Assembly (NCBI GenBank): GCA_030037185.1
Contig: JASHRR010001136.1
Location: 1 to 10,333 of the forward strand
Reading direction: 5' to 3'
From: Xanthobacteraceae bacterium
Lineage (GTDB): Bacteria > Pseudomonadota > Alphaproteobacteria > Rhizobiales > Xanthobacteraceae
Length of the DNA: 10,333 nt
The notes beneath the pieces were generated by a model that was given only the letters and a program-made list of their open reading frames with translations, had not been told where the DNA came from and did no database searches. Below are positions 6,567 through 10,333 of this stretch, piece by piece; position 1 is the first letter of the stretch; each line of letters starts with the position of its first letter. Position numbers and translations under genes: made by a program.

Positions 6567-7766
6567 CTATTTTGGCGGTGCGCCGGCTGCGAGCCAGGCC
6601 GCAATGATTGCGCGCTCCGTACCTGTCATCTCGGTGATGTTGCCCGGTGGCATGGCGTTCGACCACACGGCATTGCGGCCGATTAATCGGGCGTTGCGGC
6701 GGACGTAATCGGCTCCATCGAGACGCACCGCCTTCGGCGCCGTCGCCAAAGAGGGCCACACCGGCTGAGCGGCGTGGCACATGCTGCACCGCGTACCGAC
6801 GATCCGTTCGACCTGAGCGAAACTCGCCCCGGACGCTTGCGCGGCGCCCGTCTCGCGCGCCCCGGCTCCTGCCAGGAACGCGATCGCCGCCATTCCAGCC
6901 GCGGCAACACCCCACACCCACCACGGCGAACCCACACCGGCGTGACGCGAATTGAAGAAGTGCCGAATGATCGGACCCAGGGCGAGGATAATTGCAACAA
7001 TCAGCCAGTTGTAACGCGTCGCGAACAGCAGCGGGTAATGATTGCTAATCATCAGCACGATGACCGGCAACGTCAGATAATTGTTGTGAACCGACCGCTG
7101 CTTGCCCGCCTTGCCAAGTTGCGGATCGGGCGGCTGACCGGCCAGCAATGCCGCCACCGTTTTCTTCTGATTGGGAATGATTACCACAAACACGTTCGCC
7201 ACCATGATGGTGCCGATGATGGCACCGATCTGGTTGAATGCCCCGCGCCCGCTCAGAACATGCGTGAACGCATAAGTCAGGCCAATCAGAAAAGCATAGC
7301 CGCCGATGACAAAGGCAAGTTCGTGCTCGGCAACACGCGTCCGGCAGGCGCCTTCATAAAGCAGCCATGCAAGCGCAAGGCTCACCAGACTGAACAGGGC
7401 GGCCTGTGCCGGGCTCAGATCGAGAACGGATTTGTCGACAAGAAACAGGTCGGCATCAAGATAGTAAACGATGACAACCAGCACGAAGCCCGACAGCCAG
7501 GTCGCGTAGGCTTCCCATTTGAACCACGTCAGCTTGTCGGGCATAGATTCGGGCGCTACCAGGAATTTCATGAGTCGATAGAAGCCCCCGCCATGGACCT
7601 GCCAAGCTTCACCGGCGACGCCTTCAGGCAGGTCTTTGCCACTCTGCAAGCTAAGATCGAGATGGATGAAATAGAACGAGCTGCCGATCCAGCCGATTGC
7701 GGCCACGACGTGCAGCCAGCGAAAGACCAGACCGGCCACGTCTATGATGATCGAATCCCACATCAT
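6567..7766 (-). CDS. puuD: PuuD: membrane-bound, cytochrome c-containing urate oxidase
   Basis: A 399-residue protein that oxidises urate to 5-hydroxyisourate and passes electrons to the respiratory chain instead of making hydrogen peroxide. Residues 1-300 form the urate oxidase N-type membrane domain with about eight helices, starting with FRWLHVVAAIGWIGSSFYF at 15-33 and including SVHNNYLTLPV (225-235) and MISNHYPLL. Residues about 312-399 are a class I cytochrome c domain facing the periplasm, with heme motif C327-S-M-C330-H331 and a likely axial methionine in NAMPPGN (M372). Length and domain order match the known PuuD family. The ATG at 7766 has GAGGAG 6 bases upstream. A second ATG follows immediately. 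The gene is convergent with the hydantoinase and transcribed separately from uraD-uraH, yet the two encode consecutive pathway steps. Confidence 0.95.
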   Translation of the reverse strand: MMWDSIIIDVAGLVFRWLHVVAAIGWIGSSFYFIHLDLSLQSGKDLPEGVAGEAWQVHGGGFYRLMKFLVAPESMPDKLTWFKWEAYATWLSGFVLVVIVYYLDADLFLVDKSVLDLSPAQAALFSLVSLALAWLLYEGACRTRVAEHELAFVIGGYAFLIGLTYAFTHVLSGRGAFNQIGAIIGTIMVANVFVVIIPNQKKTVAALLAGQPPDPQLGKAGKQRSVHNNYLTLPVIVLMISNHYPLLFATRYNWLIVAIILALGPIIRHFFNSRHAGVGSPWWVWGVAAAGMAAIAFLAGAGARETGAAQASGASFAQVERIVGTRCSMCHAAQPVWPSLATAPKAVRLDGADYVRRNARLIGRNAVWSNAMPPGNITEMTGTERAIIAAWLAAGAPPK

Positions 7767-8067
7767 CGGCTGCTCCTCACGACTGGCGGGAATACAAGCA
7801 GGCCCCGGCTCATCAATGGAGCAACAACGATACCAAATGCGTCGGCCGGGATAACCGAGCAGGAGCGGGAGGAATTTTCGTCGACAGAAATTTCGGGCTG
7901 CACTGATCCTTCCTCAGCGGATGCTCGCCAGCTCTCAAAAACCATGCCATCTGGCGCCGATCAGATCGGCAGTAGCGGTTTGGTCGCTGCCGAGAGCGAT
8001 GCCACGGCTTAGCCCGCCTGACTGGCATGGGCCTTGCGTTTGCGTCCGGGCAGAGGAGACGGGACGC
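7767..8067. other. Intergenic region upstream of puuD
   Basis: About 300 bases between the puuD start and the coding remnant to the right. It should hold the puuD promoter, which I cannot place. A minus-strand 60-codon ORF (7945-7763) ends in a 4-base overlap with the puuD start, but it has no ribosome binding site and no family features, so I do not call it. A sigma-54-like site pointing right sits at 8023-8038. Confidence 0.45.
8023..8038 (+). promoter_or_regulatory. Candidate sigma-54 (-24/-12) promoter
   Basis: The sequence TGGCATGGGCCTTGCG matches TGGCACG-N4-TTGC at every position but one (C to T at position 6 of the consensus), with the essential GG and GC correctly spaced. It points right, towards the remnant at 8068-8440 and the cytosine-deaminase-like gene at 8569. 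A transcript would begin near 8050. The next bases contain GAGGAG ahead of a GTG at 8068. Nitrogen-responsive expression through NtrC or a dedicated activator would fit the catabolic genes but is inference. Confidence 0.35.
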
Positions 8068-8440
8068 GTGTTTTTCCGGGGCGAACCGAGAAGCCGCGAT
8101 TTTCGGGCGCTCGACCCCGAAAACAAGCTGATCCTGGCGAACTCGCCTTGGGGCAATGTCGTGGTGCTGGCCTTGGCGCGCGAATTGCGTCAGATTTGGC
8201 ATGCTTACGGTGGCTACCCAGTGGTTCGGGCTTCCACACGACCTTGACGGTCCGATCGAGACGGTTCACCGGATTCGCCGCAGAGGTATCGAGACTTTGT
8301 TGATGCTCGAATTGCGCCTCGATCTTATGGAGACGGCGACAGCGAAGAATTTCGTTGCGTCCGCGATGGTCATAGAAAAGGAGTTCACGCATCCGATGGT
8401 CCGCGCGATCATGGCTGAATCGCACAACACGTCAATGTAG
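8068..8440 (+). pseudogene. Unrecognised coding remnant, probably frameshifted
   Basis: Two plus-strand frames look protein-like in succession. From GTG 8068 (GAGGAG 9 bases upstream) the frame encodes a stretch including DPENKLILANSPWGN and VVVLALARELRQIWHAYGG and stops at 8247. The next frame, from about 8215 to the TAG at 8440, encodes TQWFGLPHDLDGPIETVHRI and then an acidic, helical-looking segment containing METATAKNF, MVIEKEFTHPMV and RAIMAESHN. Codon third positions in both are G/C-rich. A single-base insertion or two-base deletion near 8205-8220 would join them into one protein of about 124 residues. I do not recognise the family. It could instead be two unrelated small ORFs or non-coding DNA. 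Confidence 0.3.
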
Positions 8441-8487
8441 AAGGCGCTGGTGGCGATGCGGCCAACACCACTGCTGCCCTTGGAAAA

Positions 8488-8509
8488 CCGCCGATCATCA
8501 GGTCGGCGG
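8488..8509 (+). terminator. Inverted repeat, possible weak terminator or regulatory hairpin
   Basis: CCGCCGA and TCGGCGG form a perfect 7-base-pair GC-rich stem around an 8-base loop. It lies after the stop of the remnant (8440) and 60 bases before the cytosine-deaminase-like gene. The following sequence is only mildly T-rich with no clean T tract, so classic intrinsic termination is doubtful. It could be an operator-like palindrome. Confidence 0.25.
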
Positions 8510-8568
8510 CTTGATCGCTTTGTTGCGTGACGTGGCCGCATTTCCTCTCAGACGCCTGTACACCGCCA

Positions 8569-9912
8569 ATGCCGATCACATTCGCTGACATAAAATGGCC
8601 GACGGAGCGCCGTTACTGGATCGTCAACGCACGCATACCGGCATGTTTGCTAGGTGAGGGCGAGGTCCTGACCGCACCACTAGACAGTGAGGGCGTGGCC
8701 AAGGCGGACCTCTTGATCCACGACAGCAAGCTTGCCGGCATCGAAACCGTGCTTGACCAGCGCGCCGATGGCATTGCCTGCGTCGACATTGGCGGCCGAC
8801 AGGTCTGGCCAACGCTGATCGACATCCACACCCACCTGGACAAAAGCCACACGGTGGAGCGCAGTCCGAATCCGGACGGCACTTTCCATAATGCGCGTCT
8901 CGCAGCGATTGCAGACCGGCCGAACTGGACCCCGGCGGATTTGGCAAGGCGCATGGATTTCGGACTGCGGTGCGCCTACGCGCACGGGGTCTCCGCCATT
9001 CGCACCCACATCGATACCTATCCTGACTCCGCCGAGCGCAGCTGGCGCGTTGTTTGTCAGATGCGCGACACCTGGAAAGGCCGGATCGAACTGCAAGCGG
9101 TGTCGCTCTGTCCGATCGATCTTTTGGCGGGCGAATTCGGCGACCGCGTCGCGGCGTTGGTCGCCAGGTGCGGCGGCCTGCTCGGCGCAGTCACCCGCCC
9201 CGCAGCCGGCGACCACGGCGCCCCGCTCAACATGGACGTGCTGCTCGACCGCCTTTTCGACATGGCCGCTCGATACGATCTCGACGTCGACCTCCATGTC
9301 GACGAGACGCACGATCCCGCCGCCGCCACGCTGCCCTTTATCGCCCGCGCGGCAATGCGGCACGGTTATCAGGGGCGGGTGGTGTGCGGACACTGCTGCA
9401 GCCTTGCGATGCAGGGGCAGGCCGACATCGATCGCACCCTCGACCTCATAGCCGAAGCCGGCACTGCAGTGGTGACGCTGCCGACTGTGAACATGTATCT
9501 GCAGGACCGCCGCCTAGGCCGCACGCCACGATGGCGCGGCGTCACCGTTGCTCACGAAATGATCCGGCGTGGCATAGTGGTCGCGGCCGCGGGTGACAAT
9601 TGTCGCGACAGCTTTTATGCCTACGGCGATCATGATGTCGTCGACACCTATCGCCAGGCCGTGCGTATCCTGCACATGGATCATCCGCTGACAGGCTCGC
9701 CGACCTTGGTTGGAACGGCGCCGTCGATCATCGGCAAGCTCGGACATAACGGGCGCTTGGTGGTCGGCGCTCCGGCTCAGTTGATCGTGTTCAACGCACG
9801 CACGCTCAACGAAATCGTCTCCCGACCACATCCGGATCGGTTGATCATTCGCGACGGCAAACGGGTCGTCTCGACGCCACCCGATTATTCGGAGCTTTGG
9901 GAGGAGCGATAA
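8569..9912 (+). CDS. codA: Cytosine-deaminase-like amidohydrolase
   Basis: A 447-residue metal-dependent hydrolase of the CodA-like branch of the amidohydrolase superfamily, expected to deaminate cytosine or a related heterocycle in the cytoplasm. Key residues are intact: H87 and H89 in DIHTHLDK, H243 and general base E246 in DLHVDET, H275 in VCGHCCS, and metal ligand D343 in AAGDN. Q176 in LQAVSLCP corresponds to the pyrimidine-binding glutamine of E. coli CodA by position. The ATG at 8569 is chosen because MPITFADI followed by RYWIVNARIPACLL is how relatives start. It lacks a strong ribosome binding site. An in-frame GTG at 8527 would add 14 unlikely residues. The gene's stop TAA overlaps the ATG of the small ORF at 9912. 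E. coli-like cytosine use is uncertain, since this subgroup has been annotated by similarity only. Confidence 0.92.
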   Translation: MPITFADIKWPTERRYWIVNARIPACLLGEGEVLTAPLDSEGVAKADLLIHDSKLAGIETVLDQRADGIACVDIGGRQVWPTLIDIHTHLDKSHTVERSPNPDGTFHNARLAAIADRPNWTPADLARRMDFGLRCAYAHGVSAIRTHIDTYPDSAERSWRVVCQMRDTWKGRIELQAVSLCPIDLLAGEFGDRVAALVARCGGLLGAVTRPAAGDHGAPLNMDVLLDRLFDMAARYDLDVDLHVDETHDPAAATLPFIARAAMRHGYQGRVVCGHCCSLAMQGQADIDRTLDLIAEAGTAVVTLPTVNMYLQDRRLGRTPRWRGVTVAHEMIRRGIVVAAAGDNCRDSFYAYGDHDVVDTYRQAVRILHMDHPLTGSPTLVGTAPSIIGKLGHNGRLVVGAPAQLIVFNARTLNEIVSRPHPDRLIIRDGKRVVSTPPDYSELWEER

Positions 9913-10208
9913 TGCACTGGCCCGATCAGCGCGACCAGCCGGCCGTCGCGGCTACCGATACCCGCTACACCTTGGATTCGCCAGTGATTCGCCAGCTGCG
10001 CGCGGCCGGTTCGCAGGAAGCTCACTGTGCGGAGAACAGGATGTCTTGCGCGCCGTTCCAAAGCACGAGTTCGCCCAGCGTTCGAAGATTTTCACGCCCC
10101 TCCACGATGGTGAGGAAATGGTTGCCCGCAAGCTGTCCGACCTTGCTCGAAAACCGGACCGCGCCGTATGCGAGCAGGATTTCGGTTTCGCTCGTTCCTC
10201 CCGGATAG
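9912..10208 (+). CDS. Small hypothetical ORF coupled to the deaminase gene, antisense to DUF3830 at its 3' half
   Basis: The ATG at 9912-9914 shares its A with the TAA stop of the deaminase gene (TAATG), and GGGAGGAG ends 5 bases upstream, the best start signal on the plus strand of this window. The product would be 98 residues. The first ~37 ([20 protein letters not shown] onwards, through [16 protein letters not shown]) look like ordinary protein. From about 10022 on, the frame is simply the complement of the convergent DUF3830 gene and reads as serine/arginine-rich low-complexity sequence. I do not recognise it. It may be the 5' stump of a larger gene cut off by a rearrangement that placed the DUF3830 gene here, or a genuine short protein. 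Confidence 0.4.
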   Translation: MHWPDQRDQPAVAATDTRYTLDSPVIRQLRAAGSQEAHCAENRMSCAPFQSTSSPSVRRFSRPSTMVRKWLPASCPTLLENRTAPYASRISVSLVPPG

Positions 10209-10333
10209 AGAATGACGTCGCCAGGAGCCGGGTGGCTGGTGGCATTTTCGTACACTAGTCCGAGATCGAGGCTGCCCAGCGGAATCCAACAGCCTTCTCC
10301 GCTCCAGCGCACGTGAATTATCCTTTGCCGATA
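10022..10333 (-). CDS. DUF3830 family protein (cyclophilin-like fold), partial (N-terminus beyond right edge)
   Basis: The 103 C-terminal residues are in the window, in an uninterrupted frame up to the right edge, ending with TGA at 10022. They match my knowledge of DUF3830 proteins: [64 protein letters not shown], and [10 protein letters not shown] near the end. The family has a cyclophilin-like beta-barrel fold and no established function. Full-length members are around 135-150 residues, so about 35 are missing here. The gene is convergent with the cytosine-deaminase-like gene. A related broken copy lies at 4694-4888 before the hydantoinase gene. The repeated closeness to cyclic-amide hydrolases suggests a job in nitrogen-heterocycle catabolism, which is inference only. 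Confidence 0.85.
   Translation of the reverse strand, partial: YRQRIIHVRWSGEGCWIPLGSLDLGLVYENATSHPAPGDVILYPGGTSETEILLAYGAVRFSSKVGQLAGNHFLTIVEGRENLRTLGELVLWNGAQDILFSAQ

Noticed and set aside
7868..7879. 12-base GGAGGAATTTTC also present at 4881-4892
   Set aside because: The flanks do not align and the core resembles a ribosome binding site. Probably coincidence rather than a repeat family.
7763..7945. 60-codon minus-strand ORF overlapping the puuD start by ATGA
   Set aside because: The overlap is suggestive, but there is no ribosome binding site, weak codon bias and no recognisable protein features.
6774..8012. A 412-codon plus-strand ORF opposite puuD
   Set aside because: It is the complement of the certain puuD gene, rich in Arg, His and Gln with no domain. 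It is a GC-rich shadow frame.
8174..8189. Second sigma-54-like match, TGGCGCGCGAATTGCG
   Set aside because: The spacing is right, but it lies inside the protein-like remnant and a match of this kind is expected by chance in GC-rich DNA. Kept only as a note.
8680..9393. 237-codon minus-strand ORF inside the cytosine-deaminase-like gene
   Set aside because: Complement of a gene with all catalytic residues. Its composition is typical of a shadow frame.

Overview
The window looks like a chromosomal stretch from an alphaproteobacterium, most likely of the Bradyrhizobium/Rhodopseudomonas group. The evidence is high GC, strong G/C preference at third codon positions, and the family types present. 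This placement comes from general resemblance, not from a database search. The theme is import and breakdown of nitrogen-rich cyclic compounds: purines, pyrimidines and hydantoin-like cyclic ureides.

Left part, minus strand (1-3187). A tightly packed ABC importer operon is read right to left: a secreted NMT1/THI5-like binding protein, an ATPase and a permease, with 4-base ATGA overlaps at both junctions. About 110 bases later comes the N-terminal part of a Rieske non-heme iron oxygenase that runs off the left edge. A roughly 590-base gap (3188-3776) separates this operon from the plus-strand genes. It holds one plausible sigma-54 promoter pointing at the importer.

Middle, plus strand (3777-6354). 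A fused OHCU decarboxylase/5-hydroxyisourate hydrolase (UraD-UraH) is followed by a decayed copy of a DUF3830 gene (4694 to about 4888), then by a complete dihydropyrimidinase/D-hydantoinase-type amidohydrolase. Convergent to these, on the minus strand, is PuuD (6567-7766), a membrane urate oxidase with a C-terminal cytochrome c domain. The 212-base convergent gap 6355-6566 shows no gene or convincing terminator. PuuD plus the fusion protein would take urate to 5-hydroxyisourate, then OHCU, then (S)-allantoin. The hydantoinase-family enzyme could open allantoin or another cyclic ureide.

Right part (7767-10333). A roughly 800-base stretch has no clear gene but holds a good sigma-54-like site and an unrecognised, probably frameshifted coding remnant. 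It is followed by a cytosine-deaminase-like amidohydrolase (8569-9912). A small ORF with a strong ribosome binding site overlaps its stop codon and then runs antisense into the 3' end of an intact-looking DUF3830 gene on the minus strand, which leaves the window at the right edge.

The points most worth attention are: the DUF3830 relic, whose better-preserved relative sits at the other end of the window, each beside a cyclic-amide amidohydrolase; the UraD-UraH fusion ending in YRGC rather than YRGS; the linkage of a Rieske oxygenase and an NMT1-type importer to urate catabolism; and the small TAATG-coupled ORF.
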